A stretch of 54,502 nt of DNA. Source: Gemmatimonadales bacterium UBA2960 (GTDB taxonomy: Bacteria > Gemmatimonadota > Gemmatimonadetes > Longimicrobiales > Gaopeijiaceae). A model generated the notes under the pieces. The model saw only the letters and a list, made by a program, of their open reading frames with translations. It ran no database searches and had not been told where the DNA came from. The stretch is from NCBI GenBank assembly GCA_002348465.1, contig DEBI01000089.1, forward strand, positions 6,503-61,004, read 5' to 3'. Made by a program: the position numbers and the translations under genes. Every line of letters starts with the position of its first letter. Position 1 is the first letter of the stretch. Below, piece after piece: positions 8,309 through 18,204 of this stretch.

Positions 8309-9259
8309 ATGACTGATCCTACCGTTTACCTCGGGGCCCGACCTCGGCTTTCAAAGCACTTTTACAAGGCTCACGGTCTAGGGAATGACTATCTGGTATT
8401 TGAGATGGTCGATGGTGATCAAGCTTCTTGGGTCGCGACTCCCGAAAATGTCTCTGTGGTATGTGACCCGCACCGGGGATTGGCTTCAGACGGCCTTGTC
8501 GTTGTTATGTCGGATCAAAGTCTGAGGTCACCCGGACACGCTGTTGTATCCCTGCGCATGTTCAATCCGGACGGTAGTGAGTTCGAGCGTAGCGGCAACG
8601 GGTTACGTGTCCTAGCAGCTTACCTTTCAGGCCTTGAACCCCGATTATCCGTCATTGATGCGAAGGTCGGGGGTGGGAAAGTTCGCATCCATGTTCATAG
8701 CATGGTTGATGGCACCTTTGATATCTCTGTGGAGATGGGGGTGGCTAGACTTGGTCCGGAGGCGATCGGTGCAGGGTCCAGAATCCTGCATGGTGAGTCT
8801 GAGCCCTACACACTGATTGGTCCGGAGGGAGAGAAGTTGGAGGTTGTTCCGGTCTCAATCGGGAACCCTCATGTTGTCATACTTGCTGACTCGCATGAGG
8901 AGTTGTTCTCAGAAAAACGGCTCTCCGTCTTGGGTCCCTTTATCGCTTCGCATCCGGACATCCCCGCTGGAACAAACGTTCAGCTAGCTAGAGCTCAGAA
9001 TGGGAGGGGTCAGGCGTGCATCTGGGAGAGAGGGGTAGGTAGAACAGCGTCCTCCGGCACTAGCTCATGTGCAGTCGCTGTAGCGCTTGCTGTGACCGGC
9101 GCGCTTCCGTTTGGAGCCGTCCTGATCGATATGCCAGGAGGACAGCTATCGGTCTCAGTACATAATTCGCTAGAGATCACTCTTCGCGGCCCTGTCACTT
9201 CCGTAATGAGTGGGACCATCGAAGATGGTCTCTTTGCTAGGTTCGAACCCGTATCATGA
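8309..9259 (+). CDS. dapF: DapF-like protein (diaminopimelate epimerase family) lacking both catalytic cysteines
   Basis: About 316 residues with the two-lobed DapF fold. Substrate-binding landmarks are kept: HGLGNDY near the N-terminus, FNPDGSE, SIGNPHVV and WERGVGRT. Normal DapF interconverts LL- and meso-diaminopimelate with two cysteines (Cys73 and Cys217 in E. coli). Here QCGNG is replaced by RSGNG (Ser95) and ACGSG by SSGTS (Ser249). Both codons, AGC and TCC, are unambiguous. Either this is a Ser/Ser variant with altered chemistry or specificity, or it is not an epimerase. The ATG at 8309 is chosen; the frame continues back to a TTG at 8300. Its 3' end overlaps the convergent lptG end by 23 bases. 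The family call is firm and the activity is not. Confidence 0.85.
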   Translation: MTDPTVYLGARPRLSKHFYKAHGLGNDYLVFEMVDGDQASWVATPENVSVVCDPHRGLASDGLVVVMSDQSLRSPGHAVVSLRMFNPDGSEFERSGNGLRVLAAYLSGLEPRLSVIDAKVGGGKVRIHVHSMVDGTFDISVEMGVARLGPEAIGAGSRILHGESEPYTLIGPEGEKLEVVPVSIGNPHVVILADSHEELFSEKRLSVLGPFIASHPDIPAGTNVQLARAQNGRGQACIWERGVGRTASSGTSSCAVAVALAVTGALPFGAVLIDMPGGQLSVSVHNSLEITLRGPVTSVMSGTIEDGLFARFEPVS

Positions 9260-10304
9260 GAATTAACCCTGTTAATGCAAAGACCATGTTGGGGATCCAT
9301 GCCGCCGCTAAAGGGGATACCGCACCAGCTTCACCCAGTGCTCCACTGACGCGCAGGAGCATCATGAACAGGAGGACGGTGGCTAGTGAGAGTCCAATCC
9401 CGAATGCGGCCCCTCCTCGTTTACTAGTAGTTGCAAGTGGTGTCCCGAAAAGGATAATGATCAGTGTGGTGACCGGGATTGATATTTTCTGCTCCCGCTT
9501 TACTAGAAGTTCATTGGCGTTGCCACCAGTCCTCTGAATTATTGCCGCCATGTGATTGATTTCGGCGTATGTCATCTCGTCCGGTTCTGGTGGCACCTCG
9601 AGCAGTTCCTCTGGACGTTCCACTAGATCAGCCATCATGAGTCGGTCAAATTCGATTGTGGTCTCAGCACTATCACGGCTGAGTGTTCTCATGAACCCCT
9701 GAGCCAAGAGCCAGCCATCCTCAGCTTGGAACCTAGCGCCCTCTGCTATCAGGTGTAGGCCATTACGGTCATCCGTGACGGGACGCTCAATCACGACGTC
9801 TGTCATTCGACCGTCGGATGCTGTCAGTCTATTCACTTGCCATGAGATTCCCTCTTCAGATCTATAGACGAAGTCGGAGCGCCACGATCGACCTGGTGCC
9901 TCAGAGCGAAGGATTTGCGCTGAGATTTTGTTGGTGCGCGGCACGACCTCGGTCAAAGCCAAAGCAACGCCAGTTAGGAGGATGCCAGCTATGAGCATCG
10001 GAGCCACTAGTCGATGAAAAGAGATTCCTCCGGCTTTTGCTGCCACTATCTCACGATGTGTCGTCATCCAGTGGACTGTGAAGACTGCTCCGAGGAGTGC
10101 TGCAATTGGGAAGCACCACTGGATGAAGAGTGGATACATGTAGACATAAGACATCGACACTTCTCCGAGGGAGAGCCCACGGTCGATGTAGTCGTCAAGG
10201 TGCTCCGCTAAATCACCGAGCACGAACAGTGGCGGTGCGCACAGAAGAAAGAGGCAGAAAAGAAGCAAGAAATTCTTAATGACTAGACGATCTAGGATCC
10301 TCAT
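9237..10304 (-). CDS. lptG: Lipopolysaccharide export permease, LptF/LptG family (second copy)
   Basis: A 355-residue inner-membrane protein of the YjgP/YjgQ family, which pairs with its partner and LptB ATPase to extract lipopolysaccharide from the inner membrane. The family plan is visible: three N-terminal membrane segments (about residues 12-32, 55-80, 100-120), a periplasmic jellyroll domain of about 150 residues, and three C-terminal segments from about 270. The cytoplasmic coupling helix motif REIVAAKAGGIS is present. The ATG overlaps the preceding lptF stop as ATGA. Which of the two proteins is F and which is G is assigned by gene order only. The 3' end overlaps the convergent dapF-like gene. 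Confidence 0.85.
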   Translation of the reverse strand: MRILDRLVIKNFLLLFCLFLLCAPPLFVLGDLAEHLDDYIDRGLSLGEVSMSYVYMYPLFIQWCFPIAALLGAVFTVHWMTTHREIVAAKAGGISFHRLVAPMLIAGILLTGVALALTEVVPRTNKISAQILRSEAPGRSWRSDFVYRSEEGISWQVNRLTASDGRMTDVVIERPVTDDRNGLHLIAEGARFQAEDGWLLAQGFMRTLSRDSAETTIEFDRLMMADLVERPEELLEVPPEPDEMTYAEINHMAAIIQRTGGNANELLVKREQKISIPVTTLIIILFGTPLATTSKRGGAAFGIGLSLATVLLFMMLLRVSGALGEAGAVSPLAAAWIPNMVFALTGLILMIRVRT

Positions 10305-11734
10305 GGTCTCTCTTTCCCCGTCCGCGCTATAGATCGGCCAAAGAATCCGGTGATTGTGTCACCTATGCCTGTTCGGCCCGTTCCGGACGTGTGTCCCATA
10401 CGGCGAAGAAGCGCAACACCAAGAGAAAAGAAGATCACATTGCCCAGCCACATTGTAATTGCAGGGCTAGCTACGCGGCGGTCTGCTAGCGCCTCCCCAC
10501 CGAGCAGACCGACGTAGTAGATGAAAAAGATTACCCCTGAGGCGACAACTACGAATCCGACCCCGGCACTTGGGAATCGCAGCGCTAGAGGGGGGCCGAT
10601 GAGGACGAACACGAGACAGGCGATTGCGATCGCGAGTTTCTTGTGGATCTCTACTCTGAACCGGTTTACCGATTGTTGCAGTGCCGCACCGCGAGCGGAT
10701 CTCGCTCGAGCACCGGCTACGATTTGCCGAGTCATTGGGTCGCGTTGGATGTAACGCCCTCGGAGACTTCCCCCAAGCATGTCTCTCATTTGAGCACTTT
10801 CACTGGCCACAGCGGAGTCGGCTTCTGTCTCAAGGTTGAGTGCGACTCGCAGGGCTTGTTCTCCTTGGCTGCGGCTCTCTTGCAGTATTGTATCGAGTTG
10901 TGCCTGCCTTTCGTCCGCGTTATCGAAGAGCATTTTGAAGCCCATCTCGCGATCAGAGCGATCTCCCCCGCCTAATCTTCGCTCTAGCTCGTTGCCGACC
11001 TCACGAAGGGGGACTACCTGCTTGTCGAAGTAGAGGCGTTGGAATCCCCCAACCCTATCATTTTGCACCTCGTGCACGGCTCCGTTGTAGAGTGTCAGGT
11101 AGAGGTCTGTTCTCGCATCGTTGAATGCCATTTCGCCTGCTTCAGCGTATGTCGTACGCTGTCGCATTGGGTCGTTCGCGTCGAAGATTGTGATGTTTTC
11201 GAGTTCGTTAGTGTCGTGATCTATTCGGTCTGCGGTCAGGAAATAGCGGTTCACGCCTACTCCAGTTCGGAGTTCGTTCACGACCTGCTCACGGAGTTCT
11301 AGGGTAGGACTCTTGCGACCGATATCAAGCAGAAGGTTTTTTAGCGCGTGGTTTGATTCCGGAAGGACTGAATTATTGAAGAAAAGCATTGCAAGGGTGG
11401 CAATGGCACCGAGACCGAAAACCGGGAGTATCATTCGTGCTGGGCTTACACCGCCAGCGGACATCGCCGTGATTTCGTTCGAGGTCGCCATGTCACTGAA
11501 GGCGTAGAGAACAGCAACGAGCACCGCCATCGGGAGAGACAGCGCTATTGTATGCGGCAGCGATAGGAACAGGAATTCAACTACGACTTGCCAAGGTAGG
11601 CCCTTGCCCACTAGTGAGTCGACGCGCTGAGCGATGGCGTTGATGAATAGGAGGCCGGTAATCGTTGATAGCGCGAACAGGAACGGGCCTAGATGGGAAC
11701 GTATCAGGTGTCTGACAAGCACTCCTTTACGCAC
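10301..11734 (-). CDS. lptF: Lipopolysaccharide export permease, LptF/LptG family (first copy, with insertion)
   Basis: Same family as the next gene: N-terminal membrane segments, the coupling motif NEITAMSAGGVS, a periplasmic domain and C-terminal membrane segments ending near residue 450. At 477 residues it is about 100 longer than usual. The extra length is a charged, probably helical segment between the jellyroll and the fourth membrane segment (about residues 265-360, rich in Arg, Glu, Gln and Ala). The start is a GTG at 11734; a GTG four codons later is an alternative and neither has a strong ribosome-binding site. It is divergent from sprA and forms an operon with lptG. The genes imply a lipopolysaccharide-bearing outer membrane. 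Confidence 0.85.
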   Translation of the reverse strand: MRKGVLVRHLIRSHLGPFLFALSTITGLLFINAIAQRVDSLVGKGLPWQVVVEFLFLSLPHTIALSLPMAVLVAVLYAFSDMATSNEITAMSAGGVSPARMILPVFGLGAIATLAMLFFNNSVLPESNHALKNLLLDIGRKSPTLELREQVVNELRTGVGVNRYFLTADRIDHDTNELENITIFDANDPMRQRTTYAEAGEMAFNDARTDLYLTLYNGAVHEVQNDRVGGFQRLYFDKQVVPLREVGNELERRLGGGDRSDREMGFKMLFDNADERQAQLDTILQESRSQGEQALRVALNLETEADSAVASESAQMRDMLGGSLRGRYIQRDPMTRQIVAGARARSARGAALQQSVNRFRVEIHKKLAIAIACLVFVLIGPPLALRFPSAGVGFVVVASGVIFFIYYVGLLGGEALADRRVASPAITMWLGNVIFFSLGVALLRRMGHTSGTGRTGIGDTITGFFGRSIARTGKERP

Positions 11735-11878
11735 TGAAGACTTCTCTCTGTTGATAGTGAATTTTGCTACCGCTTGTCACTCAGTCGTTACACCGTCGGT
11801 GCTAAGTGTGTTCGAAATCAAACTGTGGCAGGATCACAATGCTTTGTGCTCGCTCTCAAACCTTGTTCTGTTCCCGTC

Positions 11879-14800
11879 GTGATACCGAAACTCCTGACTC
11901 TGCTCGCATCTCTACTGGTCCCTGTGGTGACCGGGCCCGATGAGATGGGAGAAGAGAATACTGGAAATGTAATCGCCCCGTCGATTGAGGCACCTGCAGA
12001 TACGATTCTTAGGCCGAATCTTGATCTCCCTGCAGTGGCCGTTGAGGTGGGGCTCTCGGCGATGCAGTCGGAACCTCACGTTACACTTGGGATGCGCCGG
12101 ATTCGTGTTTCAGCGGACGGAGTTGGAACCCCGCGAAGCGAAGACCTAGCATCGTATAGAGAAGCCTCTGGGCTCTCTTACCGGCTGTCCCGAGGACGTC
12201 GAGCGTTCAGTCGACTTGGTCCGGGCGTGGATGTTGGGGCGCGGTTGATTGCTCCGTCCCCTCTAGATGTTGTTCTGCGGTCTAGAACTACTGAACCAGT
12301 TACCTCAGGAAGGATACTCTATCTGCCAACTGAGACGAGAAGATTCAATCCCATTCTTCCTAGCGATAAATCCCGGTTTGTCACCGAGTATGCGGATCTC
12401 GCCTTGAATGTTCGAAGCCGAATGGAACTCGGTGGTGATTGGACACGTTTCGAACCGTGCGATGCCCGGTTTGGTGCGGGATGTAATCCGTCGATAGTTC
12501 CGCAGTTGAGTCCCGATTTGCAGTTCGGGGTTCAGGTCAACGGCACGATATTGGACCGAGTCACCGTCGATGTCGACTTTGATCAGTCCCGAGAGTTTGA
12601 TGCGGCCAACCGAATCAACTTTTTCTATGAAGGTGGAAAGGACGATGTACTGCATCGTCTAGAGGTCGGGGATGTCACGTTTCGACTTCCTCAATCACGT
12701 TTTCTGACGGAAGGACTTCCTGCCGGTAATTTTGGTTTTCAGGCCGAGGGTCAAGTTGGCCCGGTGGACTTTCAGACGGTATGGGCCCAGCAGCGAGGGG
12801 ACCTTAACTCTCGATCATTCCAACTCACTGGTTTCGGCGATCAACGCGCATTTGTGCAAGAAGATACTTTGGTCCTAGATGATGCCGACTATGTCCGTGG
12901 ACAGTTCTTCTTCTTGGTCGATCCTTCCCAGATCGACCGATATCCGCACGTCGATGCTCTTGAACTCGACCCGGCATCAGCTCCTGCGTCAATCGCTCCG
13001 GGCGATCAGCTTATCCAGCTATATAGATTTGAGGACGATCCCGTTTTTCAACAGCAGGTTGAGGGTTTTATCCAGCTCGACGCTGTAGCTGACGATGGCG
13101 TGAACCCTCCGGTCCGCGAGTCCGGTTGGTTCCGGAACCTTCAGCAAGGTTCGGATTTTTTCGTCCATCCAAGTGGGCTCTGGATTGCTCTGAGGCAGCC
13201 CTTAAGTCGCGAGGAGATGTTGGCCGTCACGTACATCACGGCGGCGGGTGACACAATAGGAGACTACAACCCGGAGCTTGTATACAACCAGGGAGGGCGC
13301 CCGGAACTCAGGCTTCTAAAGGCTTCGGGAGCTAACCATCAGCCCGGTCGTCCTACTTGGGACCTTGAGATGCATCAGGTCTACCGGGTCTCTGGATCGG
13401 CGGACGTAGAGCCCGGGTCAGTATCTCTCTCGGTCTCTCTCGGGGAACTCTCGGCAGGGCGCACCTTCAAGCGTAGCCCGTACGGAGCCGACATCACGTT
13501 CCTACGTCTGTTTGGGTTGGACGAAGAAGCCCCTCTTGATGCGCTGGATCCAGCATTCATCTACTCTCCGGGCCTTGAATTTTTTCAAGATCAGCCTCCT
13601 GTGCAGGGATCGTTTATCGTCTTCCCGACGCTGCGCCCGTTCTCCCAGCCCCCTCCCGTAGAGTCACTCAGACTCAGCGAGGGTCTAACCCAGGCGATTC
13701 TTGGAGACGATGCGAACCAAGCTATCTACGAAGAAGAAGACCCGTTCGAGAGAGTGAATTCCGGTCGATTTCGGCTGACCTTCTCTTACCGCTTACGCTC
13801 GGAAGGAGTGATCTCGGCCTTTTCTCTCGGGGCCTTTGGAATTAGGGACGGGAGCGAGCGGATTTTTCTTGGTGATCGCGTGCTGACGCGAGGTGCAGAC
13901 TACGAAATAGACTACAACGTGGGTCAGGTTCAGTTGCTGGAACCAGATTTGCTCTTCGCATCGTCCCCGGATGCGACTGTCCGTGCAACGTGGGAACAGA
14001 GATCGCTTTTTCAAGTTACGCCGACTCAAGTTGTTGGGCTGCGTACAAGTAGTGCACTGGGTAGTGGGGGTGGAATAGATTTCTTGGGGTTGTACCAATC
14101 TGAGCGTTCGGTGGTTACACGTCCGATTCTTGGGACCGAGCCGGGTGCTGCGTTTCTTAGTGGCTTGAGTGGTCGGTACGATATGTCGCTTGGTTGGTTC
14201 GATCGCTTTTTGGAAAAGATTCCCGGCCTGAACTTTGACGGGGCGTCGTCGCTCTCGGCCGATGGAGAGGTGGCTTTGTCGATTCCGAACCCCAATACAC
14301 TCGATCAAGCCTTCGTGGACGACTTCGATGGCACTGCACAGCTCTCGGTCGGTCTGACGTCACAGAATTGGCAGCTTTCCAGTGCTCCGACAAAACGGGA
14401 CGGAGCTGAGGTGGTAATGCCAGCGGTCGTGGACGAGACCACGGCTGCCTCCTTGGTTTGGCAGAATCGATGGATTCTTCTTGCCCCGAACGGAGACAGC
14501 CTCGGGGTGCGAGAGGGCTTGTTCCCACGAACTGACATTGATAATCAGATTCGGCTCGCAGGATCTGAGCTTCGTGAGCCAGGGCTGAGGCTCAGTCTGG
14601 GCAGTTCGTTAGCGGAGGGTCAGCCCGGTTGGCGCTCCGTGATGACTCCATTGTCGACAAACGGACTGGATCTTACTAAGACTGATTATCTAGAATTTTA
14701 CGCTTCACATGACGGGGCACTAAGCCTGATCATTGATCTGGGTACTGTGAGTGAGGACGCCTTCTTCGTCGGTTCATTCAACGCCACGAGTGGGTCCCGG

Positions 14801-17800
14801 AGTGACGGTCGATCCTGGGGATTGGGAAACCTTGATCAAGAGGCTGACCCTCGTCTTGGTGAAATCTGGAGCGATATCCGGGACGAGTTAGGCGTGTGGG
14901 GAGAGACATGTTTGGCCGAGCGTGGGAGCATTTATCCACTAGGTGATTCGAGATCGGTATGTACGAGAGGTAACGGTCGACCGGATTCGGAGGATTTGGA
15001 TGCTGATGGCAATTTAGATACTGCTGAGCGGCACCTGAGATATGTCGTTTCTCTCGATGGCTCGTCACCGTTTCTTGCGCGCAATCGTTCCGAGACGGGA
15101 ACCGATTTCCAGCTTTATCGAATTCCTTTGCGGGGTGCGGGTGCGGTAGAGGTCGGTGGGTCGATCACTGAGGCTGATCTTAGAGCCATCCGGCACCTGC
15201 GAGTCACGGCTGTTGGAGCAGAGGGAGGATTGGAACTCGCGCGAATGCGCCTGATAGGGTCCCGTTGGATTAAGCGGTCTGGAGATGGTGTGCTTGACGG
15301 GATTGTTGGGGATACCCTTTCTCACATCGGCCGTGTTGAGGTTGCTTCAGTGTCTCAGGTGACTGAGGGAAGTGATTACGTATCACCTCCCGGTGTACTC
15401 GAAGAGTTAACGGATCCGACTCAGGCGTTCTCGGGGCAGGGTATTGAGTTCAACGAAAAATCTCTTGGTATCAAATTCGAGAGAATACCAGACGGAGCCC
15501 GAGCTGAAGTTTATTATCGATTCCCTCAGCGGCCGCGGGATTTTTTGTCATACCGAGAGGCAAGATTATGGGCGATCGCAAAGGACGGAGACTTTGGTCC
15601 GACTCGGGCAAATCGATTCTTCCTTAAAGTCGGCAGTGATCCAGAAAACTTCTACTTGTATAGAACACCACTGAGTCCGCCCGTAGGTCCCGGACTCACT
15701 GGGGCAGACTGGCTTCCAGAGGTCCGGGTAGACTTCGGCGTATGGTTAGATCTGAGAAGGCAGGCTGAGGAGCTAGTGTCAATGGCACCACCTGCACCAG
15801 GCGATCCCCCTGTGCAGATTTGGTCCGCAGACTCGACCTATGCAGTCGTGCTAGCTGATCGTGGTCGGGCTCCAAATCTTGCCGCAGTTAGAGAGATCTC
15901 CATCGGAGTCTGGAACGAGACCGGTCAGTCAACTTCAGGAGAGATTTGGGTCGACGAGCTTCGTTTAGGTCAGGCGGTAAATGATGTTGGGATCGCGAGT
16001 TCCCTCAACGTTGCGGTGGACGGAGCGGGAGTAATTCAAACCCGCCTTAATATGACAGACAGAGGCGCATTCTTTCGACAGTTGCGTGACCGGCCGACTT
16101 ACCAAGACGATCGAACACTTAACCTGTTCAGCTCGCTAGCCGTCGATCGATGGTTTCCAAGCAGCTGGGGCGTCGACATGCCCGTTACTTTTGAAGTCTC
16201 GCAGTCGAGTCAGGCTCCGGTACTGCTAGCAAACTCCGACGTACGGGTGAGCCAAATAGCAAACCTGCGTGATACGAATGCGGGCCAGAGGCGTGTCGGT
16301 ATCTCGATGCGTAAAAGAACCCAAAGTTCTAATCGAGTTGTAGGGTTTTTGGTTGACGGGTTAGATGCTCGTGCATCGTATGCCACTGCTGATGGTTCGA
16401 CTATCACCACCGAAAATGAATCCAGCACCGTAGATGCGGGGGTCGGGTGGACTAGTGTTCCCCAGTCGCGAGAAATCGGGCTTGTACCAACGCAGTTGCG
16501 GGGTTTAGTGCGGACACTGCTCCCCGGATTTCTCGAAGATAAGGTAGCTGATGCCAGGCTACGCCTGACACCAGAACGCGTCTCTTTGAGCACTTCGTAT
16601 TTCCAGCAAGACAGTCGGGTGGTGCGATACGAAACGATTGTTCGTTCAGCTGGTGACCAGCAGTCGGTGGCAACGCTTAGGCCTCGAGAGCTCATGCAGG
16701 TGGCAGCAGATGTGCGCCTGAGGCCGCTCCCCTCACTCGTCGCAGACATGAGGCTGTTGCAGTCCCGTGACCTTTTGCAGCCTGAGGAGACGGTTACGGA
16801 CGAAAATGTTCAGCAAATCATCCGGGAGCAAAGGAGCGAGTGGTTGGGTTTAGATTTTGGTTGGGAGACCACGCGGACGCTGAGGACTGACGTTGGGTAT
16901 CGACCGTCGATCTTCTCGTGGTTACGAACGGACTTCGATTGGACGACGGTCTACCAGTCTGATCGAAATACAAACTTCATCGAGCAGTCAATCCAGCTAG
17001 CGGATACGATGATGACGCTTACTCGGAACGCTCAAGGACAGCGAGACTGGGGGGGCACAGTGTCTCTAAGCCCTTCAGCTTTAGCTGTGAGTTGGTTTGG
17101 GTCGTCAGTTGAGGGGGAGGACGAGGGTATAGCTCAGCTTCGATCTATCCTAAGCGCAATCCGTCCACTCAGCGCCACTTATCGCGATGGGATCACCTCA
17201 AGGTTTAATCGAGATCCAGTGGACCCTCGCTTTGACTATCAGTTGGGCTTCGGGGGCCGAGATCGGTACCGGTTCGTCGACGCTGACACCGCTGCGACAC
17301 TTACGGATCGCGCAAGCTGGCGACTTTCGTCTGGGGTGGGGCTTCCTGGCGGTGCGGGTTTACAAGTGGGTTATCTGTGGAGTGATTCAGAAACCCTAGA
17401 TGTCAGGAGTGATCGCAACACACGACAGAAGACCTGGCCTGACGTGCAGGCGACACTTCCTGCTATACGTTTGCCGTCCTTCACTGGCATTCGGAGTATA
17501 AACCTCTCCTCAGGAATCGTCCGGACCGAGCGTGAGATCACGTTCGGAGGGCGTGCACTTCAACGCCGATTTGACTCTGATCTCCAGGTTCCTCTTGACG
17601 TATCGATTCAGTGGCTTCGGACCCTTGTGACTGCGTATAGGGGAGCTTGGCGCGATGGCAACGGTTTAGACCCGACGGGAGATACTGAACGCCAAGTGCG
17701 GAATCATCGAATTTCCTTGAACACGCAGCTCCTTCTAGTGGGAGGATTAGCTTCGAGCCTGGATCGGCCGATCTCACTCTCAATCATCGGCACTTATAGA

Positions 17801-18046
17801 AGTGAGCTAAATTGCCGAATCACAGTGGCCGGAGAGGAATGTGTACCGTTTATAGACCAAGTTCTACGAACAGTAAGCCTTCAGGCGGACACGAGTCTTC
17901 GCGGTTTTTCTTTCGGCTTGAGGGTTAGTTATGACGACCGTCAGTCCTTCGTTGGGCAACAGACGGGATCGACTCAGTTTCAGGTAGGTCTTTTTGGGCA
18001 ACTCGATTTTGGAACAGCTGACTTTCCTATCGGTCCGGTTCGTTGA
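11879..18046 (+). CDS. sprA: SprA-like giant outer-membrane protein (type IX secretion translocon family)
   Basis: In Bacteroidota, SprA (Sov) is the 36-strand outer-membrane barrel through which type IX secretion cargo leaves. This protein of about 2055 residues resembles it. It has long stretches of alternating beta-barrel strands, a GRPTWDLEMHQVYRV segment like the SprA NHPLWDLMMKNVY motif, the VDDFDGTAQLSVGLTSQNW element, and repeated lectin-like modules ending in IWVDELRLG. The frame is open from a TTG at 11774, but a signal peptide (IPKLLTLLASLLVPVVTG) begins at the GTG at 11879, so that start is preferred; the GTG at 11846 is an alternative. None has a good ribosome-binding site. No other type IX component is in the window, so secretion is inferred only. 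Confidence 0.82.
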   Translation: MIPKLLTLLASLLVPVVTGPDEMGEENTGNVIAPSIEAPADTILRPNLDLPAVAVEVGLSAMQSEPHVTLGMRRIRVSADGVGTPRSEDLASYREASGLSYRLSRGRRAFSRLGPGVDVGARLIAPSPLDVVLRSRTTEPVTSGRILYLPTETRRFNPILPSDKSRFVTEYADLALNVRSRMELGGDWTRFEPCDARFGAGCNPSIVPQLSPDLQFGVQVNGTILDRVTVDVDFDQSREFDAANRINFFYEGGKDDVLHRLEVGDVTFRLPQSRFLTEGLPAGNFGFQAEGQVGPVDFQTVWAQQRGDLNSRSFQLTGFGDQRAFVQEDTLVLDDADYVRGQFFFLVDPSQIDRYPHVDALELDPASAPASIAPGDQLIQLYRFEDDPVFQQQVEGFIQLDAVADDGVNPPVRESGWFRNLQQGSDFFVHPSGLWIALRQPLSREEMLAVTYITAAGDTIGDYNPELVYNQGGRPELRLLKASGANHQPGRPTWDLEMHQVYRVSGSADVEPGSVSLSVSLGELSAGRTFKRSPYGADITFLRLFGLDEEAPLDALDPAFIYSPGLEFFQDQPPVQGSFIVFPTLRPFSQPPPVESLRLSEGLTQAILGDDANQAIYEEEDPFERVNSGRFRLTFSYRLRSEGVISAFSLGAFGIRDGSERIFLGDRVLTRGADYEIDYNVGQVQLLEPDLLFASSPDATVRATWEQRSLFQVTPTQVVGLRTSSALGSGGGIDFLGLYQSERSVVTRPILGTEPGAAFLSGLSGRYDMSLGWFDRFLEKIPGLNFDGASSLSADGEVALSIPNPNTLDQAFVDDFDGTAQLSVGLTSQNWQLSSAPTKRDGAEVVMPAVVDETTAASLVWQNRWILLAPNGDSLGVREGLFPRTDIDNQIRLAGSELREPGLRLSLGSSLAEGQPGWRSVMTPLSTNGLDLTKTDYLEFYASHDGALSLIIDLGTVSEDAFFVGSFNATSGSRSDGRSWGLGNLDQEADPRLGEIWSDIRDELGVWGETCLAERGSIYPLGDSRSVCTRGNGRPDSEDLDADGNLDTAERHLRYVVSLDGSSPFLARNRSETGTDFQLYRIPLRGAGAVEVGGSITEADLRAIRHLRVTAVGAEGGLELARMRLIGSRWIKRSGDGVLDGIVGDTLSHIGRVEVASVSQVTEGSDYVSPPGVLEELTDPTQAFSGQGIEFNEKSLGIKFERIPDGARAEVYYRFPQRPRDFLSYREARLWAIAKDGDFGPTRANRFFLKVGSDPENFYLYRTPLSPPVGPGLTGADWLPEVRVDFGVWLDLRRQAEELVSMAPPAPGDPPVQIWSADSTYAVVLADRGRAPNLAAVREISIGVWNETGQSTSGEIWVDELRLGQAVNDVGIASSLNVAVDGAGVIQTRLNMTDRGAFFRQLRDRPTYQDDRTLNLFSSLAVDRWFPSSWGVDMPVTFEVSQSSQAPVLLANSDVRVSQIANLRDTNAGQRRVGISMRKRTQSSNRVVGFLVDGLDARASYATADGSTITTENESSTVDAGVGWTSVPQSREIGLVPTQLRGLVRTLLPGFLEDKVADARLRLTPERVSLSTSYFQQDSRVVRYETIVRSAGDQQSVATLRPRELMQVAADVRLRPLPSLVADMRLLQSRDLLQPEETVTDENVQQIIREQRSEWLGLDFGWETTRTLRTDVGYRPSIFSWLRTDFDWTTVYQSDRNTNFIEQSIQLADTMMTLTRNAQGQRDWGGTVSLSPSALAVSWFGSSVEGEDEGIAQLRSILSAIRPLSATYRDGITSRFNRDPVDPRFDYQLGFGGRDRYRFVDADTAATLTDRASWRLSSGVGLPGGAGLQVGYLWSDSETLDVRSDRNTRQKTWPDVQATLPAIRLPSFTGIRSINLSSGIVRTEREITFGGRALQRRFDSDLQVPLDVSIQWLRTLVTAYRGAWRDGNGLDPTGDTERQVRNHRISLNTQLLLVGGLASSLDRPISLSIIGTYRSELNCRITVAGEECVPFIDQVLRTVSLQADTSLRGFSFGLRVSYDDRQSFVGQQTGSTQFQVGLFGQLDFGTADFPIGPVR

Positions 18047-18067
18047 TTGGTCGAAGTTTGAGTTGTG

Positions 18068-18143
18068 CCCCTCATTGGGATGCCCGCGACTGCAAAGTAC
18101 GTCTGTAGAGTCCTCATTGAGTGTGATAGCTGCCGATGAGGGG
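18068..18143. repeat. Inverted repeat between sprA and the TauE permease gene
   Basis: CCCCTCAT at 18068-18075 is matched by ATGAGGGG at 18136-18143, enclosing 60 bases. A CTCATTG motif occurs twice within the region. It lies in the 158-base gap after sprA. It may fold as a long hairpin in the transcript, but no U-tract follows, so it is not a convincing terminator. Confidence 0.3.
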
Positions 18144-18204
18144 TGGACGCTAATCGATGTTGCAGCGAGGATGAACGGTCCCGAGAGCTCACTTTGGAGC
18201 GGCT

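Noticed and set aside
13793..14538. Several long minus-strand frames inside sprA
   Set aside because: They are shadows of the strongly coding plus strand, with no recognisable protein and no ribosome-binding sites.
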